Shown in pieces: positions 18,793 to 29,326 of a stretch of 64,000 bases of DNA. The notes beneath the pieces were generated by a model that saw nothing but the letters and a program-made list of their open reading frames with translations, was not told where the DNA came from and did not search any database. Source of the DNA: Fimbriimonadales bacterium (GTDB taxonomy: Bacteria > Armatimonadota > Fimbriimonadia > Fimbriimonadales > GBS-DC); NCBI GenBank assembly GCA_026003075.1, contig BPGO01000003.1, positions 214,025 through 278,024 on the forward strand, given 5' to 3'. The stretch's first letter is position 1; each line of letters begins with the position of its first letter. The position numbers and the translations under genes were made by a program.

Positions 18793-19554
18793 ATGCGGGC
18801 GATAGTAGTGCGCAATCTGGTAGTCGCCTATCGACGTTGGTTCAAGCCGCCGTTTCGCGCCGTGGACGGTCTTAGCTTTGAAGTGCATCAAGGCGAAATC
18901 GTGGGGTTTCTGGGCGTGAACGGCGCAGGCAAAACCAGCACGATCAAAACACTGATGGGGTTCCAGTCGCCCACTGCGGGCGAGGCGCGGATTTTCGGGA
19001 TGGATGCGACCGACGCGCGTGCCCGCCAACTGGTGGGGTTCCTGCCTGAGACCGCACTCTACTCGCCCTACCTCACACCCTATGAAACGCTGCGCTTGTA
19101 CGGGGAGCTGCACGGCTTGCGCGGGCGACCGCTGCGTGCGCAAATCGAAGCCCTGCTGGAAGCCGTGAAACTGACCCACAAAGCCCATACACTCAATAAA
19201 AACCTCTCCAAAGGCATGCTGCAGCGAGTGGGGATTGCCCAAGCACTTTTGGGCGACCCTAAACTCCTGATTCTGGACGAGGTCTCGTCGGGTTTAGACC
19301 CCATCGGCAAGCGCGAGCTGCGCGATTTATTGGCAACCCAACGCGAGCGCGGTACAACCATCTTCTTCTCGTCGCACGAACTTGCCGAAGTCGCTTCCAT
19401 CTGTGATCGGATCTTGATAATCCATCATGGCAAACTCATCGCGGAACATCGGCTGAGCGACCTCGTGGGGCGTGTGGACTCGCTGGAAGACTACTTCATT
19501 CGCACGGTACAGGCAGGACACGATATCCTCAACGAGGAGGTGCAAGCCGCATGA
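18793..19554 (+). CDS. ABC transporter ATP-binding protein
   Basis: FLGVNGAGKTSTIKTLMG Walker A; LSKGMLQRVGIAQALLGDPKLLILDE signature and Walker B. Confidence 0.95.
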   Translation: MRAIVVRNLVVAYRRWFKPPFRAVDGLSFEVHQGEIVGFLGVNGAGKTSTIKTLMGFQSPTAGEARIFGMDATDARARQLVGFLPETALYSPYLTPYETLRLYGELHGLRGRPLRAQIEALLEAVKLTHKAHTLNKNLSKGMLQRVGIAQALLGDPKLLILDEVSSGLDPIGKRELRDLLATQRERGTTIFFSSHELAEVASICDRILIIHHGKLIAEHRLSDLVGRVDSLEDYFIRTVQAGHDILNEEVQAA

Positions 19555-20330
19555 TGCGCACCGTTCAAATCACACGCGCCTTAATGACGGCCGGGCTACT
19601 GGAGACGGTTCGCCGTAAGGATTTGTATGTGGTGTTGATTCTCACAGTGTTGCTGACGCTGGGAGCGTCGGCGTTCCGCGTGTTCGGCGTGCAGGGATTG
19701 GAGATTTTTGTGAAGGATGTGGCGTTCACGGCAATTGGGGTAATGACCACGATTTTGACGGTTCTGATTGCCGCGCGTCAGATTCCAGAAGAGATGCAGC
19801 GTCGCACGATTTATCCGCTGATGGCGCGCCCGATTACGCGCGGGCAGCTCCTGCTGGGCAAGTGGGCGACCGCGTTTTTCACCGCCAGTCTATGTTTCGT
19901 GGTGCTTGCCTCCATCACGCTCGGTTTGCTGCTTTCGCTTGGAATCACGGTGAAGCCGATTTTTATCCAGTATCTACTCCTCAAGATTTTTGGAATCGGC
20001 TGGCTGTGTGCGATGGTCATCGCGCTTTCGTTCTATCTGACGCCTGCTGCGAATGTGACGCTGAGCCTAATTTTGGCGTTCGGTTCGGGGGTGTTCAACC
20101 GTCTCTTGCTGATGGCGCACTGGGAGCATGGCTTGGATGTGCTTTGGTTGAACCTGTTGTATGGCGTATTACCCCATTACGACTACTTCGACATGAGCAA
20201 AAAGGTCGTGTTCGACTGGGATTTGGCGCCGTGGTGGGTGCTGGGCGTGCTTGCGGGCTACGCACTGCTAAGCGGGATGGGGTGGTTGCTGGTTGGCTGG
20301 CTGCGGTTTCGCAAGCAGACGATTGGATAG
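19551..20330 (+). CDS. ABC-2 type transporter permease
   Basis: Six-TM ORF overlapping the ATPase gene; IPEEMQRRTIYPLMARPITRGQLLLGKWATAF. Confidence 0.9.
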   Translation: MMRTVQITRALMTAGLLETVRRKDLYVVLILTVLLTLGASAFRVFGVQGLEIFVKDVAFTAIGVMTTILTVLIAARQIPEEMQRRTIYPLMARPITRGQLLLGKWATAFFTASLCFVVLASITLGLLLSLGITVKPIFIQYLLLKIFGIGWLCAMVIALSFYLTPAANVTLSLILAFGSGVFNRLLLMAHWEHGLDVLWLNLLYGVLPHYDYFDMSKKVVFDWDLAPWWVLGVLAGYALLSGMGWLLVGWLRFRKQTIG

Positions 20331-20545
20331 TTCGGGCGCGGGAAGCGGTCTACTCCCCCAATACCCATGCGTGCCCTGTGCCTTTGTGGGCGGCACAGGA
20401 GCCCAATCGTGTAGGGGGCGACCTTCTTTACGCGCTGGTTTCGCGGCGAGCAGATACGGCAGCAACGCTCGCCTGGCAAAGCGGTTCGGTTCGAGTGTTG
20501 GGTGGTCGGTGTGAACGCTGCTTTTTCGAACACCCTCCACCCCCC

Positions 20546-20576
20546 TTGACACGGGCAGAGGTACTTGAGGTATACT
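20546..20576 (+). promoter_or_regulatory. Candidate promoter of rpoBC (TTGACA ... TATACT)
   Basis: TTGACA 20546-20551 and TATACT 20571-20576 (19-nt spacer), 38 nt before rpoB ATG. Confidence 0.6.
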
Positions 20577-20614
20577 TTTAGACTGGGCAAATTTGCGCCT
20601 GTGGAGGGTAATTT

Positions 20615-23600
20615 ATGCGGATTGTGCAACACAGCCGAAAGCGCATTCGTGAAGTCTTAGAGCCACCGAACCTGATTGAAATCCAATACAACTCTTACCG
20701 CTGGTTTTTAGAGGAAGGACTGAAGGAACTGTTTCAGACCTTTTCGCCGATTTATGACCTGACAGGGAACTACTTTATCGAGTTTGGCGATTACTGTCTG
20801 GGCGAGCCGAAATACTCGGTCGAGGAGTGCCGAGAGCGCGAGATAACCTTCGACGCGCCGCTGCGGGTGAAGGTGCGCTTTGGCAAACGCGACGGCGAGG
20901 TGCAGGAAAGCGAGATTTACTTGGGCGACTTGCCCCTGATGACCGACGGCGGCACTTTTATTGTGAACGGGCGCGAGCGCGTGATTATTAGCCAGTTGAA
21001 CCGCACGCCGGGCATCCATTTCCCGTCACCGCTTTTATCCAGCACGGGGCGCGAGATGATGGCGCGTACCTTCGGCAAAGTGCTGCAGATGCAAATCATC
21101 CCTGCGGAAGGTCCGTGGCTGGATGGCGGTACCGATCCGCAAAATGTCATTCGCTTGAAGGTTCACCAGTCCAAACAATTACCGATTACGCAGATTATCA
21201 AGGCGTTCGCCGCGTATGAGGAAGCGCGTGTGCCCGCCGAGCTGGAGCTGGAGCGCGCTGTCGGCTGGCGAATTTTAGAAACCGTCGAGTATGAGGGCAA
21301 AACCCTGCTGAAGCCAGGCGATTTGCTCACCTACGAGCGGTTGGAAAACTTCCCTGAAGACGCACGTACCCTCCGTGTGAAATGCGAGCCACCTTACGAT
21401 CCGCAACTCGGATTGACCAACGACGCCATCGCCGCTATGTTTGGGCGCCCGCGCGAACGTCGTGAGATTCCGCGCGAGATGACCCTGCACACACCGAAAG
21501 AGGGCGATCTCATCGGCAAAACCGCCGCGGAAACGATTACCAACGCGAAGGGCAAGCCGTTTATCCACGCAGGCGAGGTGTTCGACGAGAAAACCGCCAA
21601 GCAGGTTGCTAAGCTCAAGTTGCCTGAAGTGCGCGTCCGCTTTGTGGAGATACAGGGCGGCGATATAGAACTGCCGCCCCTGCTCAAAGCCACGCTGGAC
21701 GCCGACCCGACCTCCGACTCGCGCGAGGCGGTGTTGGACTTCTACCGCCGCATGCGCCCAGGCGACCCTGCCGTGGAAGAGAATGTGCGCAACCTATTCT
21801 ACGGGCTGGTGCTGGATCCCCGCCGCTATGACTTGGGGCGCGTCGGACGGTATCAGATTACGCGCAAGCTGCGCCACGGGATCCCGCTCGATGTGCGTCG
21901 CTTGACCGTGCCCGATTTGCTGCTCGCGTTGCGCCACCTGCTGGAAATGGCGGAAGAGAAGCACGAATACGAGGATACAGACCACCTCGCAAACAAGCGC
22001 GTACGCTCGGTGGGCGAGCTGTTGCAGGCACATCTGCGCGCGGCGTTCCTCAAGCTCGAAAAGACCGCCCGGGAGAAGATGACCGCTGCCGAGGATGTGT
22101 CGCAAATCCTACCGAATGTGGTGCTGAGCGTGAAGCCGGTAACGAACGCGCTGCAGTCGTTCTTCGCGACGAACCCGCTGTCCACTTTCATGGATCAGAC
22201 CAACCCGCTGGCGGAGCTAGCGAACAAGCGACGCCTGTCGGTGCTGGGACCAGGCGGTCTGAACCGTCAAAGTATCCCGCCCCAGGTGCGCAACATCACC
22301 CCATCGCAGTATGGACGCATCTGCCCCATCGAAACGCCTGAAGGGCAGAACATCGGTCTGGTCAATCAGATGACGCTCTATGCGTATGTGGACGAGTTCG
22401 GCTTCTTGCGCACGCCGTACCGTGTTGTGCGCGAGGGCAAGATCACCGATGAGATCGTGTACCTGCCCGCCGACGAAGACGAGAGTGCGCATATCGCGCC
22501 TGCCGACACGCCGATAGACGAGAACGGCTACCTGCCCGAAACGGTGCAGGTGCGCTGGCGCGATGAGTACCCCATCGTACCGCGCGAGCAAGTGCAGTAT
22601 ATGGATGTGGACCCCGCGCAAGTGTTCTCGGTCTCGGCGACGATGATTGCCTTCTTGGAACACGACGACGCAGGGCGTGCCCTGATGGGTTCGAACATGC
22701 AGCGTCAAGGCGTGCCACTGATCAACCCCGAAGCGCCGCTGGTGTTCACTGGGGTCGAACGCCAAGCCGCCAAGTACGCCCAGAGCCTCATCACCGCCCG
22801 CGCGGCAGGGCGCGTCCGCTATGTCTCGGCGACCGAGATTCGTATCGAGCGCGAAGACAATGGCGCACTCGATGTCTATAAGTTGCCCCACCTGGTGCAA
22901 TCGAACAAGGGTACTTGTTTCACCTTCCTGCCAAAAGTAAAACTGGGGCAGCGCGTGCGCGCGGGCGATGTTATCGCGGATGGTCCCTCCACCGAAAATG
23001 GCGAGCTGGCGCTGGGACGCAACATCCTCGTGGCGTTCCTGCCTGCCGGAGGCTACAACTATGAGGACGCTGTGTTCGTCTCGCAGCGACTGCTCTATGA
23101 TGATGTCTATACCAGCATCCACCTGGAGAGCCACCAAACCGACGCTACCGAAACCAAACTCGGACCCGAAGAGATTACCAACGACATCCCGAATGTTGGC
23201 GAAGAGGCGCGGCGCGACCTGGATGAGAACGGTATCGTCCGCATCGGCGCCGAGGTCAAGCCGGAAGACATCTTAGTAGGCAAAATCCAGCCCAAGGGTC
23301 AGACCGAAGGCAGCACCGAACAGAAGCTGGTGCGCATTATCTTCGGCGGTAAGGCGGAGGAGATGCGCGATGTGTCCCTGCGCCTGCCCCATGGAGAGCG
23401 TGGCTATGTGGTGCGCGTCACGCAGTTCGCCCGATTCAAATACGAGTGCGAATCGTGCAAGAGCCTATTCTATCGCTCAAAACCCTCGGAGTCGAAAACT
23501 TGTCCGCGCTGTCACGGTACACTCAAGCAGCTTGAGGAAGACGAGTTGCCCCCCAGCGTCAATCATCGCGTGCGCGTGACGGTCGCCACCCGACGCCCGC

Positions 23601-24664
23601 TCACAGAAGGCGATAAGATGGCAGGGCGACACGGCAACAAAGGCGTTATCTCCAAGATTCAGCCCGTGGAGGATATGCCCTTCCTGATGGATGGGACGCC
23701 GATTGACATCGTGTTGAACCCACTTGGCGTGCCCTCGCGCATGAACATCGGGCAGATTCTGGAGTTCCACCTGGGGCTGGTCGCCCATGAGTTGGGCATC
23801 CGCTTCCGCACACCCGTGTTCCAGAGCTCTACGCCCGAGGAGATCAAGCAGGAGATGCGCTTCTTGGCGGATCGCTTGCGTCGCAAGGCGTTGCGCCTCT
23901 TGCTGGATCACGAGTTGCAGCTGCGTGATGAGGCGGGCAACCCCGTTGAATGGGGCTACCGAGCGAGTTTTGACGAAGCGATGGACGCCGTGCGTGCCGC
24001 GTTGCAGAGTGTGCCCGAATCGGAGCGGAAGCGTCTTGCGGAGCGCCTCGCCCTGGTCGGGAAGAAAACTCCCGATGTGGATACGCTGGTGGAGGCAATT
24101 CGTCAACGCGCTATCGACCGCGCGGGCTTCGACCCCGAAACGGGCAAGGTTATCTTGCGCGATGGACGCACGGGTGAACCGTTCGGCAACCCTGTCGCGG
24201 TGGGCTACCTGTATCTCCTCAAGCTCGAACACCTCGCGGAGGAGAAAATCCACGCGCGCTCCATCGGACCGTACTCATTGGTCACGCAGCAACCGCTGGG
24301 CGGAAAGGCGCAGTTTGGCGGACAGCGACTCGGCGAGATGGAGGTCTGGGCGCTGGAAGCCTACGGCGCTGCGCACACTCTGCAGGAGATGCTGACCATC
24401 AAATCCGACGATGTGAACGGGCGGATCCATACCTTCGAAGCGATTATCAAGGGCGCACCCGTGATTCAGCCCTCCGTACCCGAATCGTTCAAGATCCTGG
24501 TCAACGAGCTGCGTGCGCTTGCGCTCAAGGTACAAATCATCGACGAGAACGATGTCGCGCACGACCTGCGCAGCTTAGAAGAACTTGACACTCTTGATGA
24601 ACCCAAACCCAAGCCCCTACTGGAAGAACTCCCCGCAGGTACGCTGACTGATGGAAACGCATGA
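20615..24664 (+). CDS. rpoB: DNA-directed RNA polymerase beta subunit
   Basis: FMDQTNPLAELANKRRLSVLGPGGL, YGRICPIETPEGQNIGLV, GDKMAGRHGNKGVISKI. Confidence 0.99.
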   Translation: MRIVQHSRKRIREVLEPPNLIEIQYNSYRWFLEEGLKELFQTFSPIYDLTGNYFIEFGDYCLGEPKYSVEECREREITFDAPLRVKVRFGKRDGEVQESEIYLGDLPLMTDGGTFIVNGRERVIISQLNRTPGIHFPSPLLSSTGREMMARTFGKVLQMQIIPAEGPWLDGGTDPQNVIRLKVHQSKQLPITQIIKAFAAYEEARVPAELELERAVGWRILETVEYEGKTLLKPGDLLTYERLENFPEDARTLRVKCEPPYDPQLGLTNDAIAAMFGRPRERREIPREMTLHTPKEGDLIGKTAAETITNAKGKPFIHAGEVFDEKTAKQVAKLKLPEVRVRFVEIQGGDIELPPLLKATLDADPTSDSREAVLDFYRRMRPGDPAVEENVRNLFYGLVLDPRRYDLGRVGRYQITRKLRHGIPLDVRRLTVPDLLLALRHLLEMAEEKHEYEDTDHLANKRVRSVGELLQAHLRAAFLKLEKTAREKMTAAEDVSQILPNVVLSVKPVTNALQSFFATNPLSTFMDQTNPLAELANKRRLSVLGPGGLNRQSIPPQVRNITPSQYGRICPIETPEGQNIGLVNQMTLYAYVDEFGFLRTPYRVVREGKITDEIVYLPADEDESAHIAPADTPIDENGYLPETVQVRWRDEYPIVPREQVQYMDVDPAQVFSVSATMIAFLEHDDAGRALMGSNMQRQGVPLINPEAPLVFTGVERQAAKYAQSLITARAAGRVRYVSATEIRIEREDNGALDVYKLPHLVQSNKGTCFTFLPKVKLGQRVRAGDVIADGPSTENGELALGRNILVAFLPAGGYNYEDAVFVSQRLLYDDVYTSIHLESHQTDATETKLGPEEITNDIPNVGEEARRDLDENGIVRIGAEVKPEDILVGKIQPKGQTEGSTEQKLVRIIFGGKAEEMRDVSLRLPHGERGYVVRVTQFARFKYECESCKSLFYRSKPSESKTCPRCHGTLKQLEEDELPPSVNHRVRVTVATRRPLTEGDKMAGRHGNKGVISKIQPVEDMPFLMDGTPIDIVLNPLGVPSRMNIGQILEFHLGLVAHELGIRFRTPVFQSSTPEEIKQEMRFLADRLRRKALRLLLDHELQLRDEAGNPVEWGYRASFDEAMDAVRAALQSVPESERKRLAERLALVGKKTPDVDTLVEAIRQRAIDRAGFDPETGKVILRDGRTGEPFGNPVAVGYLYLLKLEHLAEEKIHARSIGPYSLVTQQPLGGKAQFGGQRLGEMEVWALEAYGAAHTLQEMLTIKSDDVNGRIHTFEAIIKGAPVIQPSVPESFKILVNELRALALKVQIIDENDVAHDLRSLEELDTLDEPKPKPLLEELPAGTLTDGNA

Positions 24665-24675
24665 GGTGAAAATTT

Positions 24676-27600
24676 ATGGCGGACATCTCGCGAATCAAGG
24701 CACTTAAAATCGGACTTGCATCGCCCGACGATATTCGTGCGTGGTCGTATGGCGAAGTCAAGAAGCCCGAAACCATCAACTACCGCACTTTTAAACCCGA
24801 ACGGGACGGGCTGTTTTGTGAGCGCATCTTCGGTCCCACGCGCGACTGGGAATGCTCCTGTGGACGCTATAAGCGCGTGAAGAACAAAGGGATCCGCTGC
24901 GAACGCTGCGGCGTGGAAGTGACCCGCGCGCGCGTGCGCCGCGAACGCATGGGGCACATCGAACTCGCCGCGCCCGTGTGCCACCTATGGTATCTCAAGG
25001 GGCAACCTCCCAGCCCACTCGGACTGCTTTTGGACATCCCGCCACGCCAACTGGAGAAAGTCATCTACTTCACTAACTACATGGTCATCGATATCGACCG
25101 CGCGGGGATCGAGCAGAACTTGGGCGACCTGCAGCGGATGGTCGAAGAGGAGAAACACAACTTCGACGCAGAGATCGAACGAGTCTTCAAAGAACTGGAC
25201 GCGCGTCTGGAGCAAGAGCTGGAGCAAGGACGCGACACGCTGACCGAGCAGCAAATCGTCGAACGCGTGCGTATGTACGAAAGCCGCAAAGAGAGCGAAC
25301 GCCGTGAACGCGCCGCGATGCTGCAGGAGATGGAAAAAGCCATCGAACGGCTTGCGAAGCTCCAGCAATACGAACTGCTCGATGAAAGCGCATGGCAGGG
25401 TATCGAACAACTGCTGTTGGTAGGCGCACGCAAGCTGCAGCGCGATTTGCGCCCCCTCGTGCGCGTCGGGCAGGGCGCGGAAGCGATCCGCGAACTGCTC
25501 AAACAGATTGACCTCGAAAAACTCGACCGGGAGCTGCGCGAGGAAATTAGCAAGACGCAGGGCACGCGCCGCGCCCGCGCCATCAAACGGCTCGAAATCG
25601 TGGAAGCGTTCAAAAATAGCAAGACGCGCCCCGAATGGATGATCTTGGAAGCCGTGCCCGTGCTGCCTCCAGAACTGCGCCCGATGGTGCAACTCGATGG
25701 CGGACGATTCGCCACCAGCGACCTCAACGACCTCTATCGGCGCATCGTCAACCGCAATAACCGATTGCGCAAGATTATGGAGATCCGCGCCCCCAAAAGC
25801 ATTCTCAACTCCGAGAAGCGACTGCTCCAAGAGTCTGTGGACGCGCTGATTGACAACTCCAAACGCACCAAGCCCGTCACAGGCACGGGCGGACGCCCAC
25901 TCAAGTCGCTCTCGGATATGCTCAAGGGCAAGGAAGGGCGATTCCGCAAGAACCTGCTCGGTAAGCGCGTCGACTACTCAGGACGCTCCGTCATCGTGGT
26001 CGGCCCGAACCTGCAACTCCACCAGTGCGGACTGCCCAAAGAGATGGCGCTGGAGCTGTTTAAGCCGTTCGTCATGCAACGCCTAATTCGCGACCAACTG
26101 GCGAACAATGTGAAAAACGCCAAGAACGCCATCGATCGCCAGCTGCCCGAAGTGTGGAAAGCGTTGGAAGCGGTCATCAAAGAGCATCCTGTGCTGCTGA
26201 ACCGCGCGCCGACGCTACACCGCTTGGGCATTCAGGCGTTCGAGCCGATTCTGGTAGAGGGCAAAGCGATTCAGCTCCATCCGCTCGTGTGCCACGCTTA
26301 CAACGCCGACTTTGACGGAGACCAGATGGCGGTGCATGTGCCACTTTCCTACCCCGCGCAGGCGGAGGCACGCACCCTGATGCTCTCCACGCATAACCTG
26401 TTCAAGCCCGCCGACGGTTCGCCAGTCGTCTCGCCGCTGCAAGACATCGTGCTGGGGGCGTACTACCTCACGATGAACGATCCGCAACGCCAAGAGGAAG
26501 TGCGCTTCTACTTCGCGAACCCCGACGAGGCGCGACAGGCGTTCGAGCGCGGGGAAGCCCGATTACACGAACCGATTAAGGTGCGCCTGACGCCACCGGG
26601 CGAGGAAACCCCAATACTGGTGCAGACCACAATCGGGCGACTCATCTTCCAAGAGATTATGCCCGAAGGGCTACGCTATCACCCGGATTGGCTCAACACG
26701 GTCTACAACAAGAAGATGCTCTCAGCGGTGATTCGCGAGGTGTATCAGACCTGCGGACACGCGCGCACCGTGCGTTTCTTGGACGACCTCAAGGCGCTCG
26801 GTTTCGAGTGGGGCTTGCGCGGCGGGATTACCTTCGCGCTGACCGACATGGCAGTGCCCCAGAAACGCGACGCCATCCTGCAAAAGGCATCGGAAGAGGC
26901 ACGCCTGATTGACGAACTGTATGACCGAGGTGAATTGACGCAGGACGAGAAACGCCAGCGCAAGATCGAACTCTGGCAGCGCGTATACGACGAGGTGTCC
27001 ACAGTGATGCTGCAGGAACTGCGCCCAGACAACCCGCTCTTTATTATCACCGATTCGGGCGCGCGCGGCTCCACAAAGCAGCTGGCGCAGCTGGTCGGCA
27101 TGCGTGGCTTGATGATGGGCGGGTTCGACTTCCGCTCGGGCGGTGAACGCCTCGTCGAAGAGCTGCCGGTGCGCCATAACTTCCAAGAAGGCTTGACTAC
27201 CCTGGAATACTTCGTATCGGGCTATGGGGCGCGCCGTGGGCTGGCAAGCACCGCACTGCTCACCGCCAACGCAGGCTACCTCACCCGACGCATGTGCGAT
27301 GTGGCGCAAGATGTCGTCGTGCGCGAACGCGATTGCAACACGCCCGAGGGTATCGTCGTCAGTCGTATCGAGCGCGAAGGCGACCTGATTGAGACCCTCT
27401 TCCAGCGCATCCGGGGGCGCACTGCGCGGCGCGACCTGCACCATCCCATCACGGACGAGCTTCTGGTACGCGAAAACGAGATTATCGCCGAAGCGGTCGC
27501 GACCGAAATCGATGCGCTGGCGCAGACAACTGAACGGTTCACCCAGACCCTGCGTGAACTCGCGGCGAAAGAGGAGGGCGAACTGTTTACCCCCGACGAC

Positions 27601-29268
27601 GACCAGCCGCTCAAAGACCCCTTCACGGGCGAGACGCTGCTGGAACCCTATGAGATGATTACGCAGGAGGTTCTCGACCGCCTGCACGCGCAGCGGGATA
27701 AGATTCAGGCACAGTGGGAGAAAGCAGGCTTTTCGTGGGTCGAACACGACCGCGTGGGCGTGCCCATTCGCTCGCCGCTGACCTGCAATGCGCGGCTCGG
27801 CGTGTGCGCACGGTGCTACGGGCTGGATATGGGCACCCTACGCCCTGTCGAACTCGGCACGGCAGTCGGCATCATCGCCGCCGAGTCGATTGGCGAGCCG
27901 GGGACACAGCTGACCATGCGCGTGTTCCATACAGGCGGTGTGGCAGGTGCAGGGCAACAGATCGCCGGCTTCAAAATCGGGGGTGGCGTACGCACCCTCG
28001 CCGCCACGGAACTCGAAGAGCGGGGCGCTACCCAAGAAGCCATCGACCTCGGACAAGACCAGAAGAAGGTGTTGCTCAAGGTCGCCTCGAACTTGTTAGG
28101 GAAGCCCGTGCCCGTGTTCACCATGGAAGAGGATCCACTCAGCGAGGGCGATGAGCGAATCGAGAAGCGCACGCGCGAATCGTTGCGCAAACTCGCAAAA
28201 CTCCAAGAGCCACCGAACACGGGTATCAACCGCGTGGAGGAGCTCTTCGAGGCGCGCAAGCCCAAGGGCGAAGCAATCACCGTCGACTACGAAGGTGAAG
28301 TGGTGGACATCGTCCGCTCGCTCGGACGCTGGGTGGTGATTAAAGCCACTCTGCCCGTCGGCGAGCTGCTCGTGGGCAAGATGAGCCTGGAAACGGTAGA
28401 AGACCCCGCCACAGGCGATGTGCTCCTTCAGGAGTTGGAGGAGATTCGCTCCGCGCATGTGAGCCACTTGCTGGAGGCAGGCATAGAACAGGTGACCGTG
28501 CTGGATGCCGTGCTGGTGCCGCCGCTTGGCTCGCTGGAAGTCGTCAAAGGCGACCAGGTGCTCCCGGGCGACCGCCTCACCCCAGGACCGCTGAACCCGC
28601 ACGAGCTGCTGCGCTTGCGCGGCGTGCGCGGCGTGCAGGAGTACCTCATTCAGGAGATTCAAGCGGTCTACAAAGCGCAAGGCGTGGACATCGACGACAA
28701 ACATCTGGAGATTATCATTCGCCAGATGCTGCGCAAGCGGCGTATCATCGACCCCGGCGACACCTACTTCCTGCCAGGACAAACCGTAGACCGATTCGTG
28801 TTCGAAGACGCCAATCAAAAGGTCATCGCAGAGGGTGGACGCCCTGCCACTGCCGAGTGGGTTCTGTTGGGCGTGTCCGATGCCGCACAGCAGACCGACT
28901 CGTTCCTCTCTGCCGCCTCGTTCCAGCGCACGGTCAAAGCACTCACCGAAGCCGCTGTGCGCGGCAAAGTGGACTACTTGGTTGGTTTGAAAGAGAATGT
29001 GATTATCGGGCGGCTAATCCCGGCAGGCACGGGCTATGTGAAGCCGCGCTTCGAACCGAAGTTCGAGTGGAGCGCACGCGCCGCCGAAGCCGTCGTGGAG
29101 ACCCGCCAACCCACCCTCGAGACCCTGTTCGCCGAGGAGCTGAACCCCACCAACGGCGATTCCGGCGAAGTAGAAGCCTCCATCACACTCCCAGAGGAGA
29201 TAACGCCCGAGTCGCTCGAGGACGCACCAAAACCCAAACGCAAGCGCAAAAAAGAGGATGAGGCGTAG
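24676..29268 (+). CDS. rpoC: DNA-directed RNA polymerase beta' subunit
   Basis: CSCGRYK...CERCGVEV zinc motif, [16 protein letters not shown] catalytic loop, [24 protein letters not shown]. Confidence 0.99.
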   Translation: MADISRIKALKIGLASPDDIRAWSYGEVKKPETINYRTFKPERDGLFCERIFGPTRDWECSCGRYKRVKNKGIRCERCGVEVTRARVRRERMGHIELAAPVCHLWYLKGQPPSPLGLLLDIPPRQLEKVIYFTNYMVIDIDRAGIEQNLGDLQRMVEEEKHNFDAEIERVFKELDARLEQELEQGRDTLTEQQIVERVRMYESRKESERRERAAMLQEMEKAIERLAKLQQYELLDESAWQGIEQLLLVGARKLQRDLRPLVRVGQGAEAIRELLKQIDLEKLDRELREEISKTQGTRRARAIKRLEIVEAFKNSKTRPEWMILEAVPVLPPELRPMVQLDGGRFATSDLNDLYRRIVNRNNRLRKIMEIRAPKSILNSEKRLLQESVDALIDNSKRTKPVTGTGGRPLKSLSDMLKGKEGRFRKNLLGKRVDYSGRSVIVVGPNLQLHQCGLPKEMALELFKPFVMQRLIRDQLANNVKNAKNAIDRQLPEVWKALEAVIKEHPVLLNRAPTLHRLGIQAFEPILVEGKAIQLHPLVCHAYNADFDGDQMAVHVPLSYPAQAEARTLMLSTHNLFKPADGSPVVSPLQDIVLGAYYLTMNDPQRQEEVRFYFANPDEARQAFERGEARLHEPIKVRLTPPGEETPILVQTTIGRLIFQEIMPEGLRYHPDWLNTVYNKKMLSAVIREVYQTCGHARTVRFLDDLKALGFEWGLRGGITFALTDMAVPQKRDAILQKASEEARLIDELYDRGELTQDEKRQRKIELWQRVYDEVSTVMLQELRPDNPLFIITDSGARGSTKQLAQLVGMRGLMMGGFDFRSGGERLVEELPVRHNFQEGLTTLEYFVSGYGARRGLASTALLTANAGYLTRRMCDVAQDVVVRERDCNTPEGIVVSRIEREGDLIETLFQRIRGRTARRDLHHPITDELLVRENEIIAEAVATEIDALAQTTERFTQTLRELAAKEEGELFTPDDDQPLKDPFTGETLLEPYEMITQEVLDRLHAQRDKIQAQWEKAGFSWVEHDRVGVPIRSPLTCNARLGVCARCYGLDMGTLRPVELGTAVGIIAAESIGEPGTQLTMRVFHTGGVAGAGQQIAGFKIGGGVRTLAATELEERGATQEAIDLGQDQKKVLLKVASNLLGKPVPVFTMEEDPLSEGDERIEKRTRESLRKLAKLQEPPNTGINRVEELFEARKPKGEAITVDYEGEVVDIVRSLGRWVVIKATLPVGELLVGKMSLETVEDPATGDVLLQELEEIRSAHVSHLLEAGIEQVTVLDAVLVPPLGSLEVVKGDQVLPGDRLTPGPLNPHELLRLRGVRGVQEYLIQEIQAVYKAQGVDIDDKHLEIIIRQMLRKRRIIDPGDTYFLPGQTVDRFVFEDANQKVIAEGGRPATAEWVLLGVSDAAQQTDSFLSAASFQRTVKALTEAAVRGKVDYLVGLKENVIIGRLIPAGTGYVKPRFEPKFEWSARAAEAVVETRQPTLETLFAEELNPTNGDSGEVEASITLPEEITPESLEDAPKPKRKRKKEDEA

Positions 29269-29326
29269 CTGCGCATGCGCAGGGCGCCGATGCCAATGAA
29301 GCGTCGGCGCCCCCTGCTGTGCGACT

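Noticed and set aside
20331-20614. Plus-strand ORF 19862-20581 reading through the ABC permease into the rpoB leader
   Set aside because: Overlaps the permease in another frame; the tail covers the promoter region and has no recognisable motif.
22217-27747. Long antisense ORFs inside rpoB and rpoC (22217-23137, 23477-24253, 24985-25830, 26722-27747)
   Set aside because: Opposite the conserved sense proteins; shadow ORFs created by GC-rich codon bias, with low-information composition and no recognisable motifs.
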